From Chloroflexota bacterium (GTDB taxonomy: Bacteria > Chloroflexota > UBA5177): 58,825 bases of DNA. This document shows positions 42,081-51,158 of this stretch, piece after piece (within the stretch, counting starts at the first letter, position 1; the number at the start of each line of letters is the position of its first letter). Both the position numbers and the translations under genes were made by a program. Under the pieces are notes generated by a model. That model was not told the DNA's origin, ran no database searches, and saw only the letters and a program-made list of their open reading frames with translations. The stretch lies in the NCBI GenBank assembly GCA_025966365.1, contig JAICWV010000003.1:1-58825 (forward strand), given 5' to 3'.

Positions 42081-43145
42081 ATGAGTGAGAGTGCGGAGAC
42101 TCGTGACGGAGGCCCTCTCCTTCGTATCGAGAACCTGAGAACGTATTTCCAGACCCACGCCGGCGTTGTTCGCGCCGTTCAGGGAGTCAATATCGAGCTC
42201 GCCAAGGGCGAGACGCTGGGGATCGTCGGCGAATCGGGCAGTGGGAAGAGTGTCACCGCGCTATCCATCATGCGCCTGATTCCCCGGCCGCCGGGGCGCT
42301 TCGAGGGCGGAAAGATCATATTCCGCGATATCCCGATCGTCGATATTGAAACCCAGCGGGATAACGGCAGCACCCGGCGCGTTGATCACAGCGTGTCCGA
42401 AAGCCGCATGCGAGAGATTCGAGGCGGGGACATCTCGATGATCTTCCAGGATCCGATGACCTCACTGAATCCGCTGCTGACCATCGGCCGGCAGATTGCC
42501 GAGACGGTTCAGGAACACATGGGGCTCAACAAGAAAGAGTCGTACGAGCGTGCCCGCGAGATGCTGGAGAAGGTGGGTATTCCCAGCGCCAAGGCAAGGC
42601 TGGGCGATTACCCCTTCCAGTTCAGCGGCGGCATGCGACAGCGGGTCATGATTGCCATCGCGCTGGCTACCAACCCGGACCTGCTCATCGCCGACGAACC
42701 GACGACGGCTCTGGACGTGACGATCCAGGCACAGATTCTGGATCTAATGCGGGAGCTCTCCCGAGAGTTCGGGTCCTCGGTCATTTTGATCACCCACGAT
42801 CTTGGAGTCGTGGCGGGCATGGCCGACCGGGTGGCAGTGATGTACGCCGGGTACGTGGTGGAGACAGGGTCCCTGGAAAGCATCTTTTACCGCGGCCAGC
42901 ATCCGTACACGCATATGCTGCTTCAGTCGATTCCTCGGATGGATCAACCACGCGACGAGCCCCTGGTCCCTATACCGGGAGCGCCGCCTGACCTGCTGAC
43001 CCTGGGCCCCGGATGCCCGTTCGCGCCGCGGTGCCCGAACGTCCTACCGGTGTGTCGCCAGCAGATGCCTCCGCTCGATCCCGTGACCGGAGGACAGGGC
43101 CATCTGGCTGCCTGCTGGAATCCGGTGAAAGAGGCAGCAGCGTGA
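42081..43145 (+). CDS. Oligopeptide/dipeptide ABC transporter ATPase (OppD/DppD type)
   Basis: A 354-residue ATP-binding subunit. It has Walker [16 protein letters not shown], an extended region after the Q-loop, signature [15 protein letters not shown], Walker [14 protein letters not shown]-loop [10 protein letters not shown], and the C-terminal Opp/Dpp block [15 protein letters not shown], where cysteines may hold an Fe-S cluster. It is coupled to the second ATPase gene by 4 bases. No permease or binding protein adjoins; those lie at 52-55 kb. Confidence 0.93.
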   Translation: MSESAETRDGGPLLRIENLRTYFQTHAGVVRAVQGVNIELAKGETLGIVGESGSGKSVTALSIMRLIPRPPGRFEGGKIIFRDIPIVDIETQRDNGSTRRVDHSVSESRMREIRGGDISMIFQDPMTSLNPLLTIGRQIAETVQEHMGLNKKESYERAREMLEKVGIPSAKARLGDYPFQFSGGMRQRVMIAIALATNPDLLIADEPTTALDVTIQAQILDLMRELSREFGSSVILITHDLGVVAGMADRVAVMYAGYVVETGSLESIFYRGQHPYTHMLLQSIPRMDQPRDEPLVPIPGAPPDLLTLGPGCPFAPRCPNVLPVCRQQMPPLDPVTGGQGHLAACWNPVKEAAA

Positions 43146-44179
43146 ACGGGCACAACTCTATCGTCGATATCCGCAATCTGAGCATCCACTTTCCCATCAA
43201 GGGAGGTTTCCTCGGGCGTCAGGTCGGCGCTGTCCACGCAGTCAACGACGTCAACCTTCAGGTCTATGAAGGCGAGACACTGGGCCTGGTGGGAGAGAGC
43301 GGATCGGGGAAGACGACCCTCGGCCGCGCCATTCTCAAGCTCCTGCCCATTACCGCGGGGAGTGTCGAATTCGAAGGCACTGACATCACCCGGATGAGCG
43401 CCGGGCAGGTGCGTCCCCTGCGCCGACAGATGCAGATGATTTTCCAGGACCCGTTCGGGTCGCTGGATCCGCGCATGACGGTCTTTCAGATCGTGTCGGA
43501 GCCTCTGGTCAACTTTGACATGGGCAGTAAGCGCGAGCAGAAGACCCAGGTGCAGGAATTGCTGCGCATCGTGGGACTTAACCCCGACCACATCAATCGC
43601 TACCCCCACGAGTTCAGTGGCGGCCAGCGGCAGCGCGTTGGCATTGCCCGGGCCCTGGCACTGCGACCGAAGTTCGTTGTCGCGGACGAGCCCGTTTCGG
43701 CCCTTGATGTCTCAATTCAGGCGCAGATCCTGAACCTGCTCGAGCAGCTCCAGTCCGAGTTTGGACTCACGTTCCTGTTCGTCGCTCATAACCTGAGCGT
43801 CGTGCGTCACATTAGCGACCGCGTTGCGGTGATGTACCTCGGTCATCTGGTCGAGTTGGCCGGGGCCGACACGTTGTATGCGGAGCCGCTCCATCCGTAC
43901 ACTCAGGCGCTCATGTCGGCCATTCCGCTGCCTGATCCGATCCAGGAACGAAAGAAGGAACGGATCATCCTCAAGGGCGACATGCCCAGCCCGGTCAATC
44001 CTCCGCCCGCCTGCCCCTTCCACACCCGGTGCTTCAAGGCTCGCCCCATCTGCGGTCAGGTTGCGCCCGCGTTCGAGGAGAAGTCGCCCGGGCACTGGGC
44101 CGCATGCCACTTCGCGGAAGTACCAGGCGTCACGCATCCGGAGGAGATCAAGGGACCGCTGGCGCAGGAAACCGCCTGA
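43142..44179 (+). CDS. Oligopeptide/dipeptide ABC transporter ATPase (OppF/DppF type)
   Basis: A 345-residue ATP-binding subunit. Walker A is GESGSGKTTLGRAIL, then QMIFQDPFGSLDPRM, signature FSGGQRQRVGIARAL, Walker B FVVADEPVSALD and C-terminal CPFHTRCFKARPICG. GTG 43142 overlaps the preceding TGA; the open frame upstream to 43013 lies within the first ATPase gene. It should pair with the OppD-like subunit. It converges with the MarR gene 7 bases away. Confidence 0.93.
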   Translation: MNGHNSIVDIRNLSIHFPIKGGFLGRQVGAVHAVNDVNLQVYEGETLGLVGESGSGKTTLGRAILKLLPITAGSVEFEGTDITRMSAGQVRPLRRQMQMIFQDPFGSLDPRMTVFQIVSEPLVNFDMGSKREQKTQVQELLRIVGLNPDHINRYPHEFSGGQRQRVGIARALALRPKFVVADEPVSALDVSIQAQILNLLEQLQSEFGLTFLFVAHNLSVVRHISDRVAVMYLGHLVELAGADTLYAEPLHPYTQALMSAIPLPDPIQERKKERIILKGDMPSPVNPPPACPFHTRCFKARPICGQVAPAFEEKSPGHWAACHFAEVPGVTHPEEIKGPLAQETA

Positions 44180-44186
44180 CCGTCTC

Positions 44187-44630
44187 TCAGGCAGGCACCT
44201 CGTCCTCATCGGGTTTGATGACGTCCTGCAAAGCGGCGCTGAAGAGCGAGGACTCCAGGCGCCCCAGATCCCGCCGGTTGGCTTCCATGATGTCGTCCAG
44301 CAGGGCCTGACCATCGTCACTCAGGCGCACCAACGCGCGCCGGCGGTCCGTGGGGTCCTCGGTACGCCACACCAGGCCTCGCTTGACGCAGCGCTCAACC
44401 AGGAGGGAGGTGGACGACTGCTGCAGCTTGAGCGAGTCTGAGATATTGCTGATGGACACCGCAGGGTATTTCCCGTGTCCTCGAACCGCGAGCATAAGTA
44501 CAAACTGTTGCGATGTCAGTCCCTGCTTTCGCGCCCGTTCATCTGCCCGTCTCAGGAACTCGTGAAGGGCGCGATAGAACTCCGCCCTCTCACGGTATTC
44601 CTCTTCCTCGAACGCACCACGAGTATCCAT
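44187..44630 (-). CDS. MarR-family transcriptional regulator
   Basis: A 147-residue winged-helix regulator: LTSQQFVLMLAVRGHGKY, recognition region ISDSLKLQQSSTSLLVERCV and wing TEDPTDRRRALVRLSDDG. The tail is acidic (KPDEDEVPA). ATG 44630 was chosen over the GTG at 44699 because a good promoter lies between them. Its position beside the Opp ATPases suggests, but does not show, control of them. Confidence 0.9.
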   Translation of the reverse strand: MDTRGAFEEEEYRERAEFYRALHEFLRRADERARKQGLTSQQFVLMLAVRGHGKYPAVSISNISDSLKLQQSSTSLLVERCVKRGLVWRTEDPTDRRRALVRLSDDGQALLDDIMEANRRDLGRLESSLFSAALQDVIKPDEDEVPA

Positions 44631-44644
44631 GTCCCTGTAACACG

Positions 44645-44673
44645 ATACTAAATGTTCAAGAGCACAATGTAAA
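44645..44673 (-). promoter_or_regulatory. Promoter of the MarR gene, nearly leaderless
   Basis: Read on the minus strand: TTTACA (44673-44668), a 17-base spacer and TAGTAT (44650-44645). The expected transcription start is only about 8 bases before ATG 44630. The AT-rich block contains ACATT twice, a possible half-site for autoregulation. Confidence 0.6.
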
Positions 44674-44711
44674 GCGATTATGGCAATTCCCGCCTGCACC
44701 GTGCCTGGATG

Positions 44712-47123
44712 TCAGTCCTCAGGAATGGAGACGACAGTCCCTGGCTCCGCGGTCGGCACCAACCGGACATCCTGCGCCCGGGTCACGCTTCGTATGTCTG
44801 CAGCGGACTCAGAGAGTGTTGGAACGATCGAGGACTGGACTTCCACAAGCAGTCTCGGAACCGGGGCTCCAAGCGACATGCCGCGATCGCTCTTATACCG
44901 GCGTACTGCTGCCGCGATGTCCAGTAGGGCCCGTCCTGCCGCTTCCGCCTGAGGATTGCGCCAGTCGGGGACGGGACGGGGCCAGCGGGTGCCGTGAATG
45001 GAAGTGGGCCAGGACGAGTCCTGGAACACTTCTCGGTACACGGCGTCGGTAACGAACGGAAGAAAGGGGGCAAAGAGCTTGAGAACCGTGAGAAGCAGAT
45101 TGTAGAGCGTGTACCGCGCTGCCCCGGCAAGGGGATCATTCAGGTCATAGAGCCGTCCCTTCGCCATCTCCAGATAGTTGTCGGCCAGGTCGTGCCAGAA
45201 GAAGATCTCGATATCGTTCTTCGCCGTCGCGTAGTCGTACTCGTCCATCGCGGTGGTGCAGCGCTCGATCAGGGCCTCGAGTGAGGTGAGAATCCAGGCG
45301 TCTGCGGCAGACAGCCGAGGGCAGGCATGGGGTGGCCGGTAGTCCTGTAAAAACCTACGTCCGAACATTCCCACATTCCACAGCTTGGTGGCCAGTTTGG
45401 AGCCGGCGGCAATCTTGTCCTCACTGATCACCGTGTCCTTTCCCGGGCCGGTGCTGGCCGCCCAGTAGCGAATCGCGTCGGCCGACCACTGGTCGAGCAT
45501 GGCCATCGGGGACATCGGGCCACCGCCCTTGCTCTTGCTGATCTTTCCTTCCCCCTCCGGCGCCAGGCCCCAGCCCGAAATCATGATCGTTTTCCACGGA
45601 GCCATGCCTGAGCCGTACAGGGACTGAACGATGGTGTAGAAAGCCCATGTTCGAATAATCTCGTGCGCCTGCGGCCGGAGGGCCATCGGAAATACGTCGC
45701 GGTAGAGGGGTGGATCTTCGAGCTGCCGGCCGGCAATCTGGGGCGTCAGTGAGGACGTCGCCCACGTGTCCATCACGTCGGTCTCGGGCATCCACTCCGT
45801 GCTTCCGCAGCGGCACGGACGCGGCGGCGTGATGGTCGGATCGATTGGCAGCTCGCTCTCGTCGGGCGTCAGGATTTGACCGCAGGAGCAATACCAGATG
45901 GGAAAGGGAACCCCGTACGTCCGCTGCCGGGAGATCAGCCAGTCCCAGCGCAGGTTTTCGATCCAGTCACGGTAGCGCGATTGCATGGCAGCCGGCACCC
46001 ACCGGATTGCGTCACCCGCGGCCAGTAGCTCCTCTTTGCGATCAAGTACCCGGATAAACCATTGGCGGGTCACGAGGTACTCGACCGCGGTCCCGCAGCG
46101 CTCGTGCACCCGGACGGTTTGTTCCGCGGGACGGGTCGCGAGGAGCAGACCGGTGTCCTGCGCGCCCTCAATGGCACGGCGCCTGGCGTCGGCCACCTCC
46201 AGCCCGGAAAGGTTTCCCGCCGACGATCCAAGCCGGCCTTCCGGGGTCAGTATCGGCTTCAAGGGCAGGTTGCGTTCATACCACCACTCGATGTCGGTGG
46301 GATCTCCGAAGGTGCAGCACATGACGGCGCCGGTCCCCTTGTCGGGCTGTGCTTTCTGGTCGGTATACACCGCCACCGACTCACCCGTGAGCGGAACGGT
46401 GACACTCTGGCCGACGAACGCCGCATACCGCTCGTCACCGGGATGGACGAACACGGCCACGCAGGCGGGAAGAAGCTCCGGCCGCGTGGTGGCGACAGGC
46501 AGCTCCCGGCCGGCCAGGGTACGAAAGGAAAGAGTTACGAACTCTGTCTCGCGGTCCAGGTCGTCCACCTCTGCCTGGGCGATGGCGGTGCGACAGAGCG
46601 GACACCAGATCACCGGAGCTTCGCGCCTGTATGCGCTGTCATCTCTCATGAGGGCAAGAAAGGCAGCTTGCGCAGCTCTCCGCGCGTCCGCGTCGATGGT
46701 GTGATAGGTGTACTTCCAGTCGATCGAGAGCCCCAGGCGCTCCCAGACGGCACGATACCGCTCGGCAAAGGTACGGGTCGTTTGCAGGCACGCCTCGATG
46801 AATTCCTTCCGACCCACGTCAGCCGGCGTGATGCCCAGCTCACGCTCGACCAGGCGCTCACTGGGAAGGCCGTTGTCGTCAAATCCCATGGGATAGAAGA
46901 CGTTTTCGCCGCGCATGCGGCGGTATCGAGCGATGAAGTCGGTGTGGCTGTAGGAGTACACATTGCCAAGGTGCAGGTTGCCCGAGACCGACGGCGGGGG
47001 AGTATCGATTGCGTAAACGGCTTCGGCGGAGCCGCGGTGGAAGGCATACACATCCCGCCGCGCCCAGGATGCGGCAATTTCCGGCTCCGCCAGGCGCGGT
47101 TCATAACGTGGAGGTTTACTCAC
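44712..47123 (-). CDS. valS: Valyl-tRNA synthetase (short, archaeal/Rickettsia-like form)
   Basis: An 803-residue class-I synthetase charging tRNA-Val. HIGH-type motif SGNLHLGN, then MGFDDNGLPSERLVE, the editing domain (VATTRPELLPACVAVFVHP), two zinc-type Cys pairs (WCPLC; CSCG and CRCG), and KISKSKGGG (Ile for Met in KMSKS). It lacks the long C-terminal coiled coil of usual bacterial ValRS, which are about 880-950 residues. Start GTG 47123 is the only start codon downstream of TATAAT (47268-47263, minus strand), leaving a leader of about 130 bases. The ribosome site is poor. Confidence 0.93.
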   Translation of the reverse strand: MSKPPRYEPRLAEPEIAASWARRDVYAFHRGSAEAVYAIDTPPPSVSGNLHLGNVYSYSHTDFIARYRRMRGENVFYPMGFDDNGLPSERLVERELGITPADVGRKEFIEACLQTTRTFAERYRAVWERLGLSIDWKYTYHTIDADARRAAQAAFLALMRDDSAYRREAPVIWCPLCRTAIAQAEVDDLDRETEFVTLSFRTLAGRELPVATTRPELLPACVAVFVHPGDERYAAFVGQSVTVPLTGESVAVYTDQKAQPDKGTGAVMCCTFGDPTDIEWWYERNLPLKPILTPEGRLGSSAGNLSGLEVADARRRAIEGAQDTGLLLATRPAEQTVRVHERCGTAVEYLVTRQWFIRVLDRKEELLAAGDAIRWVPAAMQSRYRDWIENLRWDWLISRQRTYGVPFPIWYCSCGQILTPDESELPIDPTITPPRPCRCGSTEWMPETDVMDTWATSSLTPQIAGRQLEDPPLYRDVFPMALRPQAHEIIRTWAFYTIVQSLYGSGMAPWKTIMISGWGLAPEGEGKISKSKGGGPMSPMAMLDQWSADAIRYWAASTGPGKDTVISEDKIAAGSKLATKLWNVGMFGRRFLQDYRPPHACPRLSAADAWILTSLEALIERCTTAMDEYDYATAKNDIEIFFWHDLADNYLEMAKGRLYDLNDPLAGAARYTLYNLLLTVLKLFAPFLPFVTDAVYREVFQDSSWPTSIHGTRWPRPVPDWRNPQAEAAGRALLDIAAAVRRYKSDRGMSLGAPVPRLLVEVQSSIVPTLSESAADIRSVTRAQDVRLVPTAEPGTVVSIPED

Positions 47124-47244
47124 CTCTCGGCTTTCTGTGGCATAACGTCCGGGGACAGCGCCGTGCGTCGACCGTGCCGGCTTTGAACCTGCGGTGGGAC
47201 CTTCGCTGACGGCGTGTGCATGCGCGCCCGAACCGAACGGCGAA

Positions 47245-47270
47245 CGTATAGAACTGTGGAGAATTATACG
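47245..47270. promoter_or_regulatory. Symmetric -10 boxes between valS and the LarA-like gene
   Basis: CGTATA (47245-47250) and TATACG (47265-47270) form an inverted repeat in the divergent region, so each strand carries a TATACG. TATAAT for valS overlaps the right arm. -35 boxes are weak on both sides. Confidence 0.4.
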
Positions 47271-47315
47271 GTCCTGCGGACTCACGGTCCGGTAACGGGG
47301 GACTATCCTGGGGGT

Positions 47316-48623
47316 ATGGAGGTCTCATTCGAAATCCCGGAGGGGATCCTGGCGACCCTGCTGGATGGCGTGCCCGTTCCTGCGATGTCGTGTATCCGCT
47401 ACCGGCAATCAACCCCGTCCGCGCTGACGGATGTGGGAGCGCGCATTCGGTCGGAGATGCAAAACGCCGGAGACGGGGTCGCGTTTCGCCCGGGCGAGCG
47501 TATCGCGGTGGCCGTCGGGAGCCGGGGGATTGCCCGGCTTCCGGAGATCGTCGCCGCGGTGGTGGCCGAGATCAAGGCGTGCGGGGCGACGCCCTTTATT
47601 GTCCCGGCCATGGGAAGTCATGGTGGCGCCACCGCTGAGGGCCAGCAAGAGGTGCTGACACGTCTCGGCGTCACCGAGGAGGTTGCCGGCGCTCCCATTC
47701 GCTCTCAGATGGACACCGTGCGGCTCGGCAAGACGGCTGAGGGAGCAACTGTGTATCTGGACCGTCTTGCTGCCGGAGCGGACGGTATTGTCCCGATCGT
47801 GCGCATCAAGCCGCACACGGCCTTTCGTGGACCATACGAGAGCGGGGTGGCGAAAATGCTGGCCATCGGGCTGGGCAAGCAGAGCGGGGCGGCTTCCACC
47901 CACGCGCGAGGGTTCGGAGCGATGAGTCGCATGGTGCCGGCGATGGCCGAGATCGTCCTGGCCAGGTCGCGGGTGGTGATGGCGGTCGCCGTTCTCGAAA
48001 ATGCCCGCGACGAGCCCTTCAAGCTTGTGATCCTTCCGGCATCGCGGATCATGCAGGAGGAGCCAGGATTGCTGGACGAGGCGCGGGCGGCCATGCCCCG
48101 CCTCCCTTTTAACCGGTTTGACATTCTTGTTATCGACCGCATTGGCAAGAACATCAGTGGAGACGGAGCCGACCCCAATGTCACCGGCCGCTATCCGACT
48201 CCCGACGCGTCCGGGGGACCGCTGGTGAACAAGCAAGTCGTGCTTGATCTCGACACGGCCTCAGCAGGAAATGCCAACGGGCTGGGAACCGCTGATTTCA
48301 CAACCATACGCGCCGCCAGGCGTGTCTCTCTGGCCGCCACCTATCCGAACGCGCTCACTTCCACCGTTCCAGGCCCGGTCAAGATTCCGATGATCCTTCC
48401 GTCCGACCGGCGCGCATTTCAGGCCGCGATTCTCACATGCAACACCATCGGCCGCGCCCCCCGCATGGTGCGGATAAGAGACACCCTTCATCTGGAGACG
48501 ATGTGGGTCTCACAGGCGCTGCTGGAGGAGGCGGAGGCGAATCCTGAGATCGAGTTTGAGGGCGGTCCGGAGGAGGTCGAGTTCACGGCCGACGGCAACT
48601 TACCGGACCTGGCTTGCCCGTAA
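47316..48623 (+). CDS. LarA-like (DUF2088, lactate-racemase N-terminal domain) protein
   Basis: A 435-residue protein. AVGSRGIARLPEIVAAVVAE and FIVPAMGSHGGATAEGQ match the LarA-family Rossmann part. VRIKPHTAFRGPYESGVAK carries the His and Lys corresponding to metal-cofactor contacts. LarA racemises lactate with a nickel-pincer nucleotide, and many relatives act on other 2-hydroxy acids. No larB/C/E cofactor genes are present in the window, so racemase activity is unproven. ATG 47316 follows GGGGG. Confidence 0.75.
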   Translation: MEVSFEIPEGILATLLDGVPVPAMSCIRYRQSTPSALTDVGARIRSEMQNAGDGVAFRPGERIAVAVGSRGIARLPEIVAAVVAEIKACGATPFIVPAMGSHGGATAEGQQEVLTRLGVTEEVAGAPIRSQMDTVRLGKTAEGATVYLDRLAAGADGIVPIVRIKPHTAFRGPYESGVAKMLAIGLGKQSGAASTHARGFGAMSRMVPAMAEIVLARSRVVMAVAVLENARDEPFKLVILPASRIMQEEPGLLDEARAAMPRLPFNRFDILVIDRIGKNISGDGADPNVTGRYPTPDASGGPLVNKQVVLDLDTASAGNANGLGTADFTTIRAARRVSLAATYPNALTSTVPGPVKIPMILPSDRRAFQAAILTCNTIGRAPRMVRIRDTLHLETMWVSQALLEEAEANPEIEFEGGPEEVEFTADGNLPDLACP

Positions 48624-48677
48624 TCCGCCGGCCCTGGCACGGCCCCAGCTGAGTTAGGTTTCTCGCGTGCAGGCGCC

Positions 48678-48689
48678 CATAATGAGTCG
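48678..48689 (+). promoter_or_regulatory. -10 box 6 bases before the sufS ATG (possible leaderless start)
   Basis: CATAAT at 48678-48683, with ATG at 48690 and no purine-rich ribosome site between. If this is the -10 box, transcription would begin at the start codon. The -35 region is weak. Confidence 0.35.
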
Positions 48690-49934
48690 ATGACAACAGC
48701 CCTCGACACCTCGACACCGCTTGACGTCACGACCGTTCGGAAGGACTTTCCGCTCCTGACCCGGTCCATGCACGACCGGCCGCTCGTCTACCTGGACAGC
48801 GCGGCGACATCGCAGAAGCCCGAAGTGGTCCTGCGCGCCCTCGACGACTACTATCGCTTCCACAACGCCAATGTGCATCGGGGAGTGTACGAGCTCGCCG
48901 AGGAAGCGACCGCCCACTACGAGACTGCCCGCTCGGTGCTTGCCTCCTTTATCGGCGCAACGCCGGAAGAGACAATATTCGTGCGGAATGCTACGGAGGG
49001 AATCAACCTCGTGGCGAATGCCTGGGGTCGGGCCAACCTGTGCGCAGGAGATGCGCTCCTGCTGACGGAGATGGAACACCACAGCAACCTGGTGCCGTGG
49101 CAAATCGTGGCGGAGGCCACCGGAGCGGAATTGCGTTATGCCGCGCTGCATGAAGACGGATCGCTCGATCTCGAAAGTCTGGAAAACCACCTGTCGGATG
49201 GGCGGGTCCGGATGGTCGCTACGACATTTATCTCCAATGTGCTGGGCACGGTGGTGCCGGTTGGGCGGGTCGCGGCGATGGCGCACAGCGCCGGAGCGCT
49301 CTACCTGGTGGATGCCGCGCAGGCAGCACCGCACGTTACCGTGGACGTGCGGGAGCTGGAGGTGGATTTTCTGGTTGTGACGGGCCACAAGATGCTGGGA
49401 CCGATGGGTATCGGCGTCCTGTATGGGCGGAAAAGCGTCCTCGATGCCATGCCGCCGTTTCTTGGCGGTGGAGAGATGATCCGGCGGGTGAGGTTACAAG
49501 GATCCAGCTGGAACGAGCTGCCCTGGAAGTTCGAAGCCGGCACTCCCAGCGTCGGCGACGCCGTAGGTCTGGCGGCTGCGGTTGGATACCTGCGTGACCT
49601 CGGCATGGACCGAATTGCGGCCCATGACATGGTGCTGGCGAACTACGCCCTGAGGGCGCTCGAAAGCGTACCGGGCGTGAATATTGTCGGGCCGCGAGAA
49701 CGGGGCGCCCTGGTGGCTTTCGCCGTCGACGGAATCCATCCGCACGATCTCGCCTCCGTCCTGGACGAGCAGGGTATCGCAGTTCGGGCCGGGCACCATT
49801 GCGCGCAGCCGCTCCATGACCGCCTGGGACTGGCGGCGACCACGCGCGCCAGCTTTTACGTGTACAACGACGAAGCCGATGTGAACCAACTGATTTCCGG
49901 CATCGGCGTCGCGCAGCAGGTGCTGCGGGCATGA
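48690..49934 (+). CDS. sufS: Cysteine desulfurase SufS
   Basis: A 414-residue PLP enzyme supplying sulfur for Fe-S assembly. It has YLDSAATSQKPEVV, FIGATPEETIFVRNATEG, TEMEHHSNLVPWQ, the PLP Lys in VVTGHKMLGPMGIG and the catalytic Cys in RAGHHCAQPLHDRLG, all at the family positions of group-II desulfurases. The stop overlaps the sufU start (ATGA), so persulfide donor and acceptor are made together. sufBCD are not in the window. Confidence 0.96.
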   Translation: MTTALDTSTPLDVTTVRKDFPLLTRSMHDRPLVYLDSAATSQKPEVVLRALDDYYRFHNANVHRGVYELAEEATAHYETARSVLASFIGATPEETIFVRNATEGINLVANAWGRANLCAGDALLLTEMEHHSNLVPWQIVAEATGAELRYAALHEDGSLDLESLENHLSDGRVRMVATTFISNVLGTVVPVGRVAAMAHSAGALYLVDAAQAAPHVTVDVRELEVDFLVVTGHKMLGPMGIGVLYGRKSVLDAMPPFLGGGEMIRRVRLQGSSWNELPWKFEAGTPSVGDAVGLAAAVGYLRDLGMDRIAAHDMVLANYALRALESVPGVNIVGPRERGALVAFAVDGIHPHDLASVLDEQGIAVRAGHHCAQPLHDRLGLAATTRASFYVYNDEADVNQLISGIGVAQQVLRA

Positions 49935-50347
49935 GCACGCTGTACACCGAGATCATTCACGACGCTTACCGCAATCCGCGTCTCCGGGGCCGCATCGACC
50001 GGCCGTCGCACTCCTTCGAGGATGAGAACCCACTGTGTGGAGACACGCTTCATATCGAACTCCGTGTGGAGGATGGACGCGTTGTGGATGCCCGGTTCGA
50101 CGGCCGCGGATGCGCCATCAGCCAGGCCTCAGCTGAGCTGCTGCTGGACCGAATCACGGGAGAGTCCACGGAGACCATTGCGGGCCTGGATCGCGAGGAC
50201 GTGCTGGAAGAGCTCGGGATACCGTCGATCTCACCTGCCAGGCTCAAATGCGCCCTGCTGGCGCTCAAGGTGCTGAAGGGCGCGCTCTATGGTCTGGACA
50301 CGGCGACAGGGCCTGGCACGGCACCTGCAACGCAGCCGATAGACTAA
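49931..50347 (+). CDS. sufU: SUF sulfur-transfer protein SufU
   Basis: A 138-residue IscU-fold, zinc-dependent partner of SufS. YTEIIHDAYRNPRLRG at the start, first Cys in NPLCGDTLHIEL, second in GRGCAISQASAELL, third in LKCALLALKVL. The GRGCAIS insertion form separates SufU from IscU. It is coupled to sufS by a 4-base overlap. The C-terminal 20 residues (TATGPGTAPATQPID) are a disordered extension. Confidence 0.95.
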   Translation: MSTLYTEIIHDAYRNPRLRGRIDRPSHSFEDENPLCGDTLHIELRVEDGRVVDARFDGRGCAISQASAELLLDRITGESTETIAGLDREDVLEELGIPSISPARLKCALLALKVLKGALYGLDTATGPGTAPATQPID

Positions 50348-50384
50348 TATCGAGCGACGCGAACGGCGCAAGGGAGGATGACGC

Positions 50385-50573
50385 ATGGAGACGAGGACGG
50401 ACCTCGGCGGCCCGGCACTGGCGGAAGCGGAGCCAGACGCCGTCTCCCCGGCTGACGCCGGTGTTCGGATGGGTGAAGAGCGTCAGATACTCCTCTTTGG
50501 GTTCGGCCTGGGAATGACCATCGGCCTGATCTTCTTGCTCTACGTCGTCCTCGGCACCGCGCACCTGCTCTAG
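50385..50573 (+). CDS. Small single-pass membrane protein
   Basis: A 62-residue protein with GGAGG about 6 bases before ATG, 37 bases after sufU. A hydrophilic acidic N-terminus (about 35 residues) is followed by one transmembrane segment (ILLFGFGLGMTIGLIFLLYV) and a very short tail. Unknown function; co-transcription with sufSU is likely from spacing. Its stop overlaps the reverse-strand gene by 4 bases. Confidence 0.7.
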   Translation: METRTDLGGPALAEAEPDAVSPADAGVRMGEERQILLFGFGLGMTIGLIFLLYVVLGTAHLL

Positions 50574-51067
50574 TCGTTCGGCCCTTCCAGCTGCTCGCGC
50601 ATCCAGCCGGCTTCGGGTGCTCGCCGGGTGGCGATCTCACCGGCGACGATGCCCGGGTCTCGCAGCCACAGCTTCTCGGTGGCTCGACCCAGTTTTCCGG
50701 CCAGCACCTCTCGTGCGGCAAGCTGCGCCGCCGACAGGCGGCGCCTGGATCGTTTCGAGTTCAGACTGGACAGCGCTCTGCCCCAGAACGCCACCAGCGA
50801 GCGCGGAGTGAACGCAACCTCGCGGGTCCCGCCCGCGCCCTGATCGCGGACCGACTCGACGAAGGCACCGAGCCACCGACTTTCTTCGGCGACGAAGTCA
50901 AACCTCTGGCGGATCGGTCCCGGAGAGGTGAGCCGCACAACGTGGCGCATGAATCCCATGGAACGCTGGTAGTATGCCGCCAGTTGCGCCAGGTCTTCTA
51001 TCTCCTCCGCGGTCAATGTGACGCTCACGGTAGAGGGGGAGCGGCGAGCCTGACTGTTTTTCGGCAT
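50570..51067 (-). CDS. Hypothetical protein, 165 residues
   Basis: A basic, mostly helical protein: TVSVTLTAEEIEDLAQLAAY, MRHVVRLTSPGPIRQRF, VAFTPRSLVAFWGRALSSL and a Lys/Arg-rich centre (LNSKRSRRRLSAAQLAARE). No domain recognised. A promoter with good spacing lies about 110 bases upstream and a 9-bp GC hairpin sits in the leader. The ribosome site GGGAAGG touches the ATG, which is unusual. Confidence 0.6.
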   Translation of the reverse strand: MPKNSQARRSPSTVSVTLTAEEIEDLAQLAAYYQRSMGFMRHVVRLTSPGPIRQRFDFVAEESRWLGAFVESVRDQGAGGTREVAFTPRSLVAFWGRALSSLNSKRSRRRLSAAQLAAREVLAGKLGRATEKLWLRDPGIVAGEIATRRAPEAGWMREQLEGPND

Positions 51068-51093
51068 CCTTCCCGATTATGCAGGACAGAGAG

Positions 51094-51122
51094 AGCGGCC
51101 GGACCGAGGTGGCCCGGCCGCT
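51094..51122 (-). promoter_or_regulatory. Leader hairpin of the 50570-51067 gene
   Basis: AGCGGCCGG (51094-51102) and CCGGCCGCT (51114-51122), a perfect 9-bp stem with an 11-base loop. It is transcribed before the ATG at 51067. No U-run follows, so it is not an obvious attenuator. Confidence 0.4.
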
Positions 51123-51158
51123 TGTCCGCCTCATAGGCGGGACTCAGCACGCACTCAA

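Noticed and set aside
47171-47200. tRNA-like T-arm (GGTTCAAAG) on the minus strand upstream of valS
   Set aside because: The flanking stem has a mismatch, and no acceptor, anticodon arm or correct length could be traced.
47124-47256. Possible T-box riboswitch in the valS leader (GGTCCCACCGCAGG on the minus strand)
   Set aside because: The essential UGGN bulge sequence before ACC is missing; only ACCGC matches, and no terminator alternative was found.
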